Source: 40CM-4-68-19 sp036513415
Lineage (GTDB): Bacteria; Myxococcota; Myxococcia; Myxococcales; 40CM-4-68-19
NCBI GenBank assembly: GCA_036513415.1
Contig: DATBZA010000137.1
Location: 1-64,000 of the forward strand
DNA length: 64,000 bases
Direction of reading: 5' to 3'
The position numbers and the translations under genes are program-made. Numbering within the stretch: the stretch's first letter is position 1; the number at the start of each line of letters is the position of its first letter. Shown here in pieces: positions 45,135 through 53,729 of the stretch. The notes below the pieces were generated by a model. It did not search any database. It saw only the letters and a list, made by a program, of their open reading frames with translations, and was not told the origin of the DNA.

Positions 45135-45962
45135 CCAGGGGTCCGGCGAAGGGGCCCCCGTATAACAGACTCCGCGCCGGGATTCAGCCCAGGTCGCCCA
45201 AGCCCACGAGGAGCTGGAATCTCGGGCTCGTTCATCCCCTGAAAGCCCGAGTCCTCGGGTACCGGTCCGGGAGCTTGGCGCAGTCGCACAGCTACCCCAC
45301 GTTGGGCTGTTACCGCAGCCGGCACAGAACCCGCGCGTGGCGGTTGCGCACCGGTTGAACCGTGTGAGGCGAAGGGGCTGGGGCTGAAGAGCCCGAGATC
45401 CAATTTGCCGTGTAGCGTGCCGGATGGCCGTGTCGGGTCCGACCGCTGTTGGGGTCCGACCGCTCTTGGCTGTTCGGATAATGAGCCGGTGCGTCCTTGG
45501 GTGCCGGTGATGGTCAAGGCACATTTTGGGGTTGGCCGCGCACCTCCGAGGCGCTGGTTCAACCGGTTGAACCAGTCCGGTTCCCGCCATGAAGGTCCGA
45601 CGGCACGGAAGAAAATCCGGCCAACCTTTGCTCACGTACGAACGTCGGATGATAGATGCCCGATTCCGCTCTGGGCGTCGCCCCTCCGGATCGCCGAGGC
45701 AGCCGCCTGCGAAGCGGTGTCCTTCCCCCTGCTCGCCGGATTTCGACCGGATAGATATGACGCAGTGCGGCCCGTCCCGGAACGAGTTCACTATGCGACA
45801 CACTATGAGGAGCCCGGAGCACAGGACTCCGTGTGCTGGTCCCGCGGCACCGTCGATCCATCGCCGGGAGCCGCTTCGGCGCAGCGAACACGCCGAGCAC
45901 CGCGCTCGGCCCGCAACCAGCACCGACGACGAACTCATCCCCCTTCGGCGGCAGGTCGTGTC
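45135..45962. other. Gene-poor stretch between rimO and yajQ
   Basis: About 830 bp with no convincing gene. Open frames exist, but codon use is poor and their products look random. It has less GC than its surroundings around 45390-45600. Structured pieces are a repeated GGGTCCGACCGCT (45435-45447 and 45452-45464), a 22-bp palindrome (45554-45575), a hairpin AGCACA/TGTGCT near 45819-45838, and a fragment AACACGCCGAGCACCGCG near 45888 related to the 9-bp-unit repeat. It may be the remains of transferred DNA. Confidence 0.6.
45554..45575. promoter_or_regulatory. Perfect 22-bp palindrome
   Basis: The left arm CTGGTTCAACC is followed directly by its exact reverse complement, with no spacer. The inner 12 bases ACCGGTTGAACC also occur alone at 45350-45361. 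A zero-spacer palindrome with a second half-site 200 bp away is typical of a dimeric repressor operator, but no regulator or regulated gene is adjacent. It could also be a relic. Confidence 0.5.
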
Positions 45963-46008
45963 TGAGGCTCAGGCGTAGCCGCAAAGCCGCCTTCGGCGGC
46001 AGCGGCTA
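45963..46008. repeat. Palindromic intergenic repeat (PAL), copy 5
   Basis: The best-preserved copy. Outer arms TAGCCGC (45976-45982) and GCGGCTA (46002-46008) enclose GCCGCC-TTC-GGCGGC, and TGAGGCTCAGGCG precedes the first arm. The CTA at 46006-46008 is the stop codon of yajQ on the minus strand. The hairpin would form directly after that stop codon in the mRNA. Confidence 0.85.
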
Positions 46009-46503
46009 GTCGCGGAAATTCTCGAACATCAGATCCAGCTTCAGCTCGTCCTGCTTGCCGCGCGCCAGCTGGATTGCGCTCTGCAGATCGTCGCGGCTCT
46101 TCCCGGAGACGCGGACGGCGTCGCCCTGGATGGAACCCTGGACCTTGAGTTTGCTGTCCTTGATCGCCTTGACGATGGCTTTCGCCTTCTCGATCTCGAT
46201 CCCCTGCACGAAGCTGAGCACCTGGGAGACGTGCTTGCCGCTCTGCTCGATCGCGCCGTACTTGAGGCCGCGCAGCGGCACCCCGCGCTTCGCCATCTTC
46301 TCCACCAGCACCGTGCGCGCGGCCTCCAGGCGCTGCTCGGTGGTGCTGCGGATCTTCAGCCCTTTCTCGGGCGCGCTGACTTTCTCGAGCGATGTCTCCG
46401 TGCCTTTGAAGTCGTAGCGCTGGTCGATCTCCTTCTTCGCCTGCTGGAAGGCGTTGTCGACTTCCTGCTCGTTCACCTTGCTGACGATGTCGAGGCTCGG
46501 CAT
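46006..46503 (-). CDS. yajQ: YajQ family nucleotide-binding protein
   Basis: A 165-residue protein of the YajQ/UPF0234 family, members of which bind cyclic di-GMP or tRNA. Signatures are PSLDIVSKVNEQEVDNAF at the start, QRYDFKGTETSLE near 28-40, the middle motif KYGAIEQSGKHVSQVL near 83, and the C-terminal QGDAVRVSGKSRDDLQ. The ATG is separated by one base from the RNase J stop codon, so both are one operon. Its stop codon lies inside a palindromic repeat. Confidence 0.93.
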   Translation of the reverse strand: MPSLDIVSKVNEQEVDNAFQQAKKEIDQRYDFKGTETSLEKVSAPEKGLKIRSTTEQRLEAARTVLVEKMAKRGVPLRGLKYGAIEQSGKHVSQVLSFVQGIEIEKAKAIVKAIKDSKLKVQGSIQGDAVRVSGKSRDDLQSAIQLARGKQDELKLDLMFENFRD

Positions 46504-46504
46504 G

Positions 46505-48190
46505 TCACATCTCCAGGACGACCGGCAGCACCATCGGCCGCCTCTCCAGGCCTTTCTTCCACACCGAGCGTACCGCGCGGCGCAGGGCCTCCTCCACGAT
46601 GCCATGATCCGTGCGCTGGGCGGGAGCAAGCTCCCCCAGGGCCTCGAGCGCCGCTTGCCGCGCCTGGGCGAGGCGCGACTCGTCCAGCCCGGCGACTCCC
46701 TTGCCGAACAGCTCCGGACCGCGCACCACCTCGCCGCTCTTGTGGTCGAGCACGCAGAAGCAGACCAGCATCCCAGTCTCCGCCAGGAGCTGGCGGTCGC
46801 GCAGGGTGACCTCGCCTACGTCGGAGAACGCGCCGCGCGCATCGAGATAGAGCCGTCCGGCCGAGACCGCGTACGGAACCACCGCCACAATCTCGTCCTT
46901 GCGCAGCTCCACCGCGTCGCCGTCCTCCGCGATCACGCAGGCGAGGGGATTGACGCCGGCCGCCTCCGCCGTGCGCGCGTGGGCGGCCAGCATCCGGTAT
47001 TCGCCGTGGATGGGCACGAAGCTGCGCGGCCGGACCAGGTCGATCATCATCCGCTGCTCCCCCTGGAAGGCGTGGCCGCTGGTGTGCACCAGCTCGCCCG
47101 AACCGGAGCTCCCCGACAGGACCCGGCAGCCGCGGCGCACCAGATGATCGATGATGTTGCCGATCGCGCGGTCGTTGCCGGGGATCACCCGGCTGGAGAG
47201 GATCACCAGGTCGTTCTTCTCCAGCTGGACCATCGGGTGCTCGCCGAGGGCCAGCCGCGCCAGCGCGCTGCGCGGCTCTCCCTGGGCGCCGGTGCAGAGG
47301 ACCACCAGCTCTCGCGGCGAGAAATGCCCGGCCGCCTCGGGATCGACGAACGAGTCCGGCGGGCAGCGGAGGTAGCCCAGGTCCAGGGCCAGGCGCACGT
47401 TGGTCTGCATGGAGCGGCCGAGCATCACGATCTTGCGGTTGTGCGCGAGCGCCGCCCGCAGCACGCTCTGCACCCGGTGGATGTTGGAGCCGAACATGGC
47501 CACCGCGATCCGTCCCTTCGCCAGCGGCCCGGCGAAGATGCGCATCAGTGACTCGCCCACCTCACGCTCGCTGATGCTGGTGCCCTCGCGCTCGGCGTTG
47601 GTCGAGTCGGAGAGGAGGCACGCCACGCCGGTCTCGCCCAGCTCCGCGAAGCGGCGCACGTCCAGCAGCTTCCCGTCCACCGGGCTCCAGTCGACCTTGA
47701 AGTCGCCGGTGTGGATCACCAGACCCGCGTCGGTGAGCAGTGCGTACCCGACCGCATCGGGGACGCTGTGCGGCACTTGCAGCGGCTCGAAGTCGATGTG
47801 GTTCCCCACCATCCCCATGGTGCGGGGCTCGGCGGTTTGCAGGTCCGCGCTGATCCCGTGCTCCGCCAGCTTCTCCTTCACCACCGCGAGCGTGAACCTG
47901 GTCCCGCAGACGGCGGCGTCGGGAAACTCCCGCAGCAGATAGGGCAGCGCGCCGACGTGGTCTTCGTGCGCGTGGGTGAGCAGGATGGCGTCCAGCTTTC
48001 CGGCCGCCTTGAGGTAGGAGAGGTCCGGCGCGATCACCTCGACGCCGAGCGCCTGCTCCGCGTTCGGGAACATCAGGCCGCAATCGATCACCACCCGGTC
48101 GCCGCCAGACTCGACCACCATGCAATTCATTCCCACTTCTCCCAGCCCGCCGAGCGGAATGATGCGGACCGGAGCGGGCGTGGGCGGCAC
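46505..48190 (-). CDS. rnj: Ribonuclease J
   Basis: A 561-residue metallo-beta-lactamase ribonuclease with 5-prime exonuclease and endonuclease activity. The metal motif is THAHEDH (His73, His75, Asp77, His78); beta-CASP motifs include SDSTNAEREG near 187, FGSNIHRVQ and GEYRMLAAHA near 390, and the C-terminal domain begins near 445. The start is a GTG without a clear ribosome site. It is divergent from the helicase gene and followed by yajQ. Confidence 0.95.
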   Translation of the reverse strand: MPPTPAPVRIIPLGGLGEVGMNCMVVESGGDRVVIDCGLMFPNAEQALGVEVIAPDLSYLKAAGKLDAILLTHAHEDHVGALPYLLREFPDAAVCGTRFTLAVVKEKLAEHGISADLQTAEPRTMGMVGNHIDFEPLQVPHSVPDAVGYALLTDAGLVIHTGDFKVDWSPVDGKLLDVRRFAELGETGVACLLSDSTNAEREGTSISEREVGESLMRIFAGPLAKGRIAVAMFGSNIHRVQSVLRAALAHNRKIVMLGRSMQTNVRLALDLGYLRCPPDSFVDPEAAGHFSPRELVVLCTGAQGEPRSALARLALGEHPMVQLEKNDLVILSSRVIPGNDRAIGNIIDHLVRRGCRVLSGSSGSGELVHTSGHAFQGEQRMMIDLVRPRSFVPIHGEYRMLAAHARTAEAAGVNPLACVIAEDGDAVELRKDEIVAVVPYAVSAGRLYLDARGAFSDVGEVTLRDRQLLAETGMLVCFCVLDHKSGEVVRGPELFGKGVAGLDESRLAQARQAALEALGELAPAQRTDHGIVEEALRRAVRSVWKKGLERRPMVLPVVLEM

Positions 48191-48280
48191 CGGCGCATCG
48201 TAACGTCTTTCGCGCGTGCGCGTCGCGGCGGTGGTTTGAGCGACACCTTCAGCACAAGGTTATGACGTACCCTCCCTGGT

Positions 48281-50788
48281 ATGTCGGACCCGCTCGCCAA
48301 AGTCCTCAACCCGCCGCAGCTCGAGGCCGTGCGCCACGGCGAAGGGCCGCTGCTCATCCTGGCGGGCGCAGGCTCGGGAAAAACGCGCGTTCTCACCCAT
48401 CGCATCGCGCACCTCCTGCGCGAGCGCCTGGCGCGGGCCCCGGAGATCCTCGCCGTCACCTTCACGAACAAGGCCGCCGGCGAGCTGCGCGAGCGAGTGG
48501 AGAAGCTGGTCGGGCCGGACGCGGAGCGGCTCTGGGTAGCGACGTTCCACGCCGCTGGCGCGCGGATCCTCCGCCGCGAGGCGGAGGCGCTGGGGCTGAC
48601 GCGCAGCTTCGCCATCTACGACGACGCGGACCAGCTGGCGGAGGCGAAGCGGGCGACCAGCGATCTGGGCTTCGACGTGGGCACGGCCCGGCAGTACCTG
48701 GCGCGCATCGATCGATGGAAGAACGCGGGCCTGTTGCCCGCCGAGGTGCAGGTCGCCGAGTACGACGTGCCCGGCAAGACGGCGCTCAAGGTGTACGCGC
48801 GATATCAGGCTGCGCTGCAGGCCTCCAACGCGGTCGACTTCGGCGACCTGATCGTGCGCGTCATCGAGCTGTTCAAGAAGCGCGACGACATCCTCCAGGG
48901 CTATGCGGGCCGCTTCCGGCACATCCTGGTCGACGAGTTCCAGGACACCAATCCCGCCCAGTACCAGCTCTTGCGCCTGCTCGCCTCGGTCCACGGAAAC
49001 CTTGGCGTGGTCGGCGACGACGATCAGTCCATCTATCGCTGGCGCGGCGCCGAGGTGGACAACATTCTCGACTTCCCCAAGCACTTCCCGGGCACCCGGG
49101 TGGTACGGCTGGAACAGAACTACCGCAGCTCGGGGCGGATCCTGGCCGCCGCGCACGCCATCATCGAGAAGAACGAGCGCCGCGCCGAGAAGAAGCTGTG
49201 GACCGCGGCAGGCGAGGGGGAGAAAGTGCGGGTCTTCCTCGCCGAGGACGAGCGCGACGAGGGCGCCCGCATCGCCTCCGAGCTGTACGCGGAGAATGCG
49301 CGGGGCACGGCCTATTCCGAGATGGCCGTCTTCTACCGCGCCAACGCGCAATCGCGTGCGCTCGAGGACGCGCTGCGCGCGCGGCGGGTGCCTTACCGGG
49401 TCGTCCGCGGGCGATCGTTCTACGACCGCGCCGAGGTCAAGGACATCGCCGCCTACCTACGACTCTGCGTGAACCCGCGTTCGGACGGGGATCTGCTGCG
49501 GGTGATCAACACGCCGCCTCGCGGCATCGGCGACACCACGGTCGAGCACCTGCGCGCCTCGGCGAATCGGCAGGGCCTGTCCATCTGGGAGGCGCTGAGC
49601 TCGAGCGATCCGGAGATGCCGTCGAATGCCCGGGCGAAGGTCGCGCCGTTCAAGGCGCTGATCGATGAGCTGCGAAAAGGAGTGGCCGAGGACGCCGGCG
49701 CCGCCGACGCGATCGAGCGGGTGATCGATCGGACCGGGTACGCCGACCGGCTGCGCCTGGAAGGCGAGGAGGGCGAGGATCGGCTGGAGAACCTCCTGGA
49801 GCTCGTCGGGGCCGCCCGCGAGTTCGATCGCGCTTGGGCAGGCGAGCTCACGCAGCCCCTGGACTCCGAGCCGACCCCGGCTGCGAGCCCGGAGCTGAAG
49901 CCGGTGGTCCCCAATCCACTCACCCAGACGCGCGCCCAGTATCTGCGCGCGGTCCGGGCCGCGCCGGGGTCGCTGGGAAGCTCGCAGGCTTCCGAGGACC
50001 CGCCTGGCGATCGGCCGGATCCCGCTGCGGCGCTGGCCGCCGCATCTCCGGATGACGAGGACGGGCGCGCCGACACGCCGCTCCTGGGCTTCCTCGAGCA
50101 GCTCGCGCTGGTCGGCGATGCGGACGCGGCGGCGGGAGGCGACCGCGTCTCGCTGATGACGCTGCACGCGGCGAAGGGGCTGGAGTTCGACGCCGTGTGG
50201 ATGACCGGCATGGAGGAGCGCGTGTTCCCGTCGTCGCGCTCCCTGGGGCAGACGGGCCCGATGGCGTCCGGCGAAGAGGACCCGGCCGAGATGGCCGAGG
50301 AGCGTCGCCTCTGCTACGTGGGGATGACCCGCGCCCGCAAGCGTCTGTCGCTCTCGCTGGCCCGCTGCCGGTCGCTCTTCGGTGAGCTGCGCTTCAACGT
50401 TCCCTCGCGATTCGTCCGCGAGCTGCCGGACGGGCTCACCGAGGGTCTGGCCTCCCTGGAGCGTCTTTCTCCAATGCAGGAAAGGGCCCGCAAGGACGTC
50501 TTCTACGACGACTTCGACCAGCGGCCCCGATATCGCGAGGATGCCCCGCTGCCGGCGCGGAACAAGATGCGCGAGTCACGGCACGATCCGGCCTCCAAGC
50601 CCGTGGTCAGGCAGGCGGCGCCCGGGGTGGGCGGCCTGGGGCCTGGCGCGCGCGTGAAGCACCCCAGCTTCGGAGTGGGCACCGTCGAGGACAGCGACGG
50701 CGAGGGCATGAACCGCAAGCTGGTGGTCCGCTTCGGGCCGGGCGTCGGGCTGAAAAGGGTCCTGGCCCGATTCATCGACCCGGTCTAA
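48281..50788 (+). CDS. ATP-dependent DNA helicase of the PcrA/UvrD family
   Basis: An 835-residue superfamily 1A helicase. Walker A is AGAGSGKT (28-35), motif II VDEFQDTN (217-224), motif III GDDDQSIYRWRGA (from 245), motif IV LEQNYRSS, motif V LMTLHAAKGLEF and motif VI YVGMTRARK. A Pro/Ser/Ala-rich insertion of about 75 residues (about 523-598) interrupts the region before motif V. The C-terminus has a Tudor-like module (GARVKHPSFGVGTVED) that contacts RNA polymerase in PcrA. The stop codon begins a palindromic repeat. Confidence 0.93.
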   Translation: MSDPLAKVLNPPQLEAVRHGEGPLLILAGAGSGKTRVLTHRIAHLLRERLARAPEILAVTFTNKAAGELRERVEKLVGPDAERLWVATFHAAGARILRREAEALGLTRSFAIYDDADQLAEAKRATSDLGFDVGTARQYLARIDRWKNAGLLPAEVQVAEYDVPGKTALKVYARYQAALQASNAVDFGDLIVRVIELFKKRDDILQGYAGRFRHILVDEFQDTNPAQYQLLRLLASVHGNLGVVGDDDQSIYRWRGAEVDNILDFPKHFPGTRVVRLEQNYRSSGRILAAAHAIIEKNERRAEKKLWTAAGEGEKVRVFLAEDERDEGARIASELYAENARGTAYSEMAVFYRANAQSRALEDALRARRVPYRVVRGRSFYDRAEVKDIAAYLRLCVNPRSDGDLLRVINTPPRGIGDTTVEHLRASANRQGLSIWEALSSSDPEMPSNARAKVAPFKALIDELRKGVAEDAGAADAIERVIDRTGYADRLRLEGEEGEDRLENLLELVGAAREFDRAWAGELTQPLDSEPTPAASPELKPVVPNPLTQTRAQYLRAVRAAPGSLGSSQASEDPPGDRPDPAAALAAASPDDEDGRADTPLLGFLEQLALVGDADAAAGGDRVSLMTLHAAKGLEFDAVWMTGMEERVFPSSRSLGQTGPMASGEEDPAEMAEERRLCYVGMTRARKRLSLSLARCRSLFGELRFNVPSRFVRELPDGLTEGLASLERLSPMQERARKDVFYDDFDQRPRYREDAPLPARNKMRESRHDPASKPVVRQAAPGVGGLGPGARVKHPSFGVGTVEDSDGEGMNRKLVVRFGPGVGLKRVLARFIDPV

Positions 50789-50840
50789 GCGCGGCCACCG
50801 AAGGCGGCTTAGCGCAGGCTTAGCGCCTACGCCTGCGCGC
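50786..50840. repeat. Palindromic intergenic repeat (PAL), copy 6
   Basis: Starts with the helicase stop codon: TAAGCGCGGCCACCGAAGG, continuing to CGGCTTAGCGC, then a second partial unit CTTAGCGCCTACGCCTGCGCG. Outer arms TAAGCGC and GCGCTTA-like CTTAGCGC pair with the inner CCACCGAAGGCGG. Here the stop is TAA rather than TAG. Confidence 0.65.
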
Positions 50841-50866
50841 GATCATTCCCCGTTATGAGACTCATT

Positions 50867-51211
50867 CTAGCCGGCTGCCGGCCTCACCCACAGGTACATG
50901 TACGGCCGCAGCAGATAATCGACGAGGGTCCCCAGCGCGACCTGGACCAGCCCGGCCGCGAACGCCTGTCCGAATCCGATGTCGTACGCGATGGTGTAGA
51001 CGAGGAACCACGCCACGAGCGCGACGATCCCCGGGATGATCAGGAACCAGAACCAGGCGAAGGGCGTCACCACCACGGCGACCAGGAATGTGACGAGGAG
51101 CGCGCGCGGGAGGGTGTTCTTTGGATTGCGCGGCGAGACCGCCGCCACTGACACCATCACCACCAGAGCGTGGATCAGCCACGACGCAACCTTCAGGGCG
51201 AGCCAGTCCAT
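50867..51211 (-). CDS. Unknown small membrane protein
   Basis: A 114-residue protein with three to four hydrophobic segments (about 8-27, 37-58, 60-80 and 86-104). It includes aromatic-rich VTPFAWFWFLIIPG. It is divergent from the adenosine deaminase gene and stands alone. I do not recognise the family. Confidence 0.55.
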   Translation of the reverse strand: MDWLALKVASWLIHALVVMVSVAAVSPRNPKNTLPRALLVTFLVAVVVTPFAWFWFLIIPGIVALVAWFLVYTIAYDIGFGQAFAAGLVQVALGTLVDYLLRPYMYLWVRPAAG

Positions 51212-51265
51212 CAGGGGAAGATAGCGTGATCCGGGCCCCTGGATCGGTTAGAGATCGGGACCAGG

Positions 51266-52411
51266 ATGATCCCGGACGTTCCCGTCACCGACCAGCTGCT
51301 GCACGCGCTCCCGAAGACGGACCTGCACTGCCACCTCGACGGCTCGCTGCGGCTGCAGACGATGCTCGATCTGGCGGACCAGCAGGGGGTCCGCCTTCCG
51401 GCGGATACGGTCGAGGGGCTCGCCAAGGCGATGAAGATCGGCCAGGGGCACGGGAGCCTGGAAGAGTATCTCAAGGGATTCGAGATCACGCTCAGCGTTC
51501 TCCAGACCGAGGACGCCCTCTACCGCGCGGCCTACGAACTGGGGGTCGACGCCGCCGCGGAGAACTGCAAGCTGATCGAAGTGCGCTATGCGCCGGTGCT
51601 GCACCTCCAGAAAGGCCTCAAGCCGACGGTGGTCGTCGAGGCGGTGCTGGAGGGGCTGCGCGCGGCGACGCGCGAGACCGGAATCCTCGCCGGCGTGTTG
51701 GTCTGCGGCATCCGCAACATGAGCCCCGACACCTCCCTGCGGCTGGCGGAGCTGTCGGTCGCGTACAAGAACCGCGGCGTGCTCGGATTCGATCTCGCCG
51801 GCGCGGAGCACGGGAACCCGGCCAAGGACCACCAGGAAGCGTTCCAGCTCATCCTCAACAACAACATCAACTGCACGGTGCACGCGGGAGAGGCGTACGG
51901 CCCTCCTTCCATCGCGCAGGCGCTGCACTACTGCGGCGCGCACCGCATCGGGCACGGCGTAAGGCTGCGCGAGGACGGCGACCTGCTCAACTACGTCAAC
52001 GACCACCGCATCCCGATCGAGTGCTGCCCATCCAGCAACGTCCAGACCGGCGCGGTGGCCGACATGGCGTCGCACCCGTTCAAGTTCTACCTGGACTTCG
52101 GCATCCGGGTGACGATCAACACGGACAACCGGTTGATCACCGACACCACCATGACGAAGGAGCTGTCGGTCGTCTCCAAGCAGTTCGGCCTGACTTCCGG
52201 CGACATCCGCAACATCCTGGTGGCCGGATTCAAGAGCTCGTTCCTCACCTTCCACGACCGGGCCCAGCTGGTGCGCAAGGCGCAGAACGAGATGGACGAG
52301 ATCGTGCGGCAATTCGCCGAGCGGAACGGCGTGCCGAAGAAGGGTGCCGGGTCGAAGCCGCCTCCCTCCAAGCCCGTGCACTCGAAGCCCCCGCCGGCGA
52401 AGCGTTCCTGA
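51266..52411 (+). CDS. add: Adenosine deaminase
   Basis: A 381-residue purine salvage enzyme that deaminates adenosine to inosine. Zinc and catalytic residues are visible: His21 and His23 (DLHCHLDGS), His206 and Glu209 (VHAGEAYG), His230 (IGHGVRL) and Asp287 (INTDNRL). The TDN rather than TDD motif is the form seen in the Actinobacteria-type enzymes. The last 25 residues are a Lys/Pro/Ser-rich tail outside the fold. It precedes the glycogen genes by 68 bp on the same strand. Confidence 0.93.
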   Translation: MIPDVPVTDQLLHALPKTDLHCHLDGSLRLQTMLDLADQQGVRLPADTVEGLAKAMKIGQGHGSLEEYLKGFEITLSVLQTEDALYRAAYELGVDAAAENCKLIEVRYAPVLHLQKGLKPTVVVEAVLEGLRAATRETGILAGVLVCGIRNMSPDTSLRLAELSVAYKNRGVLGFDLAGAEHGNPAKDHQEAFQLILNNNINCTVHAGEAYGPPSIAQALHYCGAHRIGHGVRLREDGDLLNYVNDHRIPIECCPSSNVQTGAVADMASHPFKFYLDFGIRVTINTDNRLITDTTMTKELSVVSKQFGLTSGDIRNILVAGFKSSFLTFHDRAQLVRKAQNEMDEIVRQFAERNGVPKKGAGSKPPPSKPVHSKPPPAKRS

Positions 52412-52479
52412 CCCGGGTTGACTGAACAGCGGGGCGGGGCGCCATTGCGACTTGCCGCGGCCGGAGCTACCGTCCGCCC

Positions 52480-53718
52480 ATGACGCTCGGAAAAACCCTC
52501 GCCATGATCCTCGCGGGAGGGGAGGGTCGCCGCCTCGCCCCGCTGACACAAGAGCGCTCCAAGCCCGCGGTCACGTTCGGGGGGCGATACCGGATCATCG
52601 ATTTCGTCCTCTCCAACTTCGCCAACTCCGGCGTGCTGCGGATGAAGGTGCTCACGCAGTACAAGTCGGAGTCGCTCAACACCCACATCTCGCGAGGCTG
52701 GCGGCTCAGCTCCATGCTGGGGCAGTTCGTCGACAGCGTGCCCGCGCAGCAGCGCACCGGTCCTGAGTGGTACAGGGGCTCGGCCGACGCCATCTACCAG
52801 AACCTCAACCTGGTCACCGACGAAGAGCCCGAACACGTCTTCGTGTTCGGCGCCGACCACATCTACCGCATGGACGTGCGCCAGATGCTCGATTTCCATA
52901 TCGAGCAGAAGGCCGACTGCACGGTGGCGGCCATCCCCATGCCCATCGAGGAGTGCAGCTCCTTCGGGATCATCACCGCCGACAAGCAGGGCCGGATGAT
53001 CGACTTCCAGGAGAAGCCGAAGAATCCCAAGCCGATGATCGGCAACGCGCGCGCGGGGCTGGTCTCGATGGGCAACTACCTCTTCACCACCGAGGCGCTG
53101 GTGCGCGAGATCGTGCGCGACGCAGGAGAAGACAGCGCGCACGACTTCGGCAAGTCCATCATCAGCCAGATGCACAAGCGCACCAAGGTGGCGGTCTACG
53201 ACTTCGCCACCAACAAGATCCCCGGCCAGGAGCCGAAGGAAGCCGGCTACTGGCGCGACGTGGGAGACCTCGACACCTACTACGACTGCAACATGGACCT
53301 GGTGGCGGTGGACCCCAAGCTCTCGCTCTACAACACCTGGTGGCCCATCTACACGGCGCCCAACCCCACCGCCGCGCCCGCGAAGTTCGTCTTCGCCAAC
53401 GAGGAGGAAGACCGCGTCGGCCACGCCACCGACTCGCTGGTGAGCGAAGGCTGCATCATCTCCGGGGGACGCGTCCATCGCTCGGTCATCTCGCCGAACG
53501 TGCGCATCAACTCCTACGCGGACGTGTCGGAGAGCATCCTCTTCGAAGGGGTCAAGGTCGGGCGGCGCGCGCGCATCCGGAGGGCGATCATCGACAAGTA
53601 CGTCGACATCCCGGCCGGTGTGGAGATCGGGTACGATCCAGTGGAGGACAGCAAGCGGTTCTCCGTCAGCCCGAAGGGTATCGTCATCGTTCCCAAGGGA
53701 ATGCGCCTCTCCGGCTGA
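52480..53718 (+). CDS. glgC: Glucose-1-phosphate adenylyltransferase GlgC
   Basis: A 412-residue enzyme making ADP-glucose from ATP and glucose-1-phosphate. Signatures in order: LAGGEGRRLAPLTQERSKPA (about 9-28) with the pyrophosphorylase motif, WYRGSADAIYQNL near 97, VFGADHIYRMD near 122, FQEKPK near 176 and YWRDVGDLDTYYDCN near 257; the C-terminal left-handed helix begins near 300. It starts the glgC - GH57 - galT - glgA group; the next gene follows by 11 bp. Confidence 0.96.
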   Translation: MTLGKTLAMILAGGEGRRLAPLTQERSKPAVTFGGRYRIIDFVLSNFANSGVLRMKVLTQYKSESLNTHISRGWRLSSMLGQFVDSVPAQQRTGPEWYRGSADAIYQNLNLVTDEEPEHVFVFGADHIYRMDVRQMLDFHIEQKADCTVAAIPMPIEECSSFGIITADKQGRMIDFQEKPKNPKPMIGNARAGLVSMGNYLFTTEALVREIVRDAGEDSAHDFGKSIISQMHKRTKVAVYDFATNKIPGQEPKEAGYWRDVGDLDTYYDCNMDLVAVDPKLSLYNTWWPIYTAPNPTAAPAKFVFANEEEDRVGHATDSLVSEGCIISGGRVHRSVISPNVRINSYADVSESILFEGVKVGRRARIRRAIIDKYVDIPAGVEIGYDPVEDSKRFSVSPKGIVIVPKGMRLSG

Positions 53719-53729
53719 GAAAGGCGTTC

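Noticed and set aside
45551..45580. Palindrome resembling the T arm of a tRNA (GGTTCAA).
   Set aside because: No acceptor stem, anticodon arm or CCA end can be folded around it, and the palindrome is symmetric.
45405..45965. Possible 186-residue gene in the stretch between rimO and yajQ.
   Set aside because: Composition is irregular, there is no ribosome-binding site, and it runs into the palindromic repeat; no other reading frame there is better.
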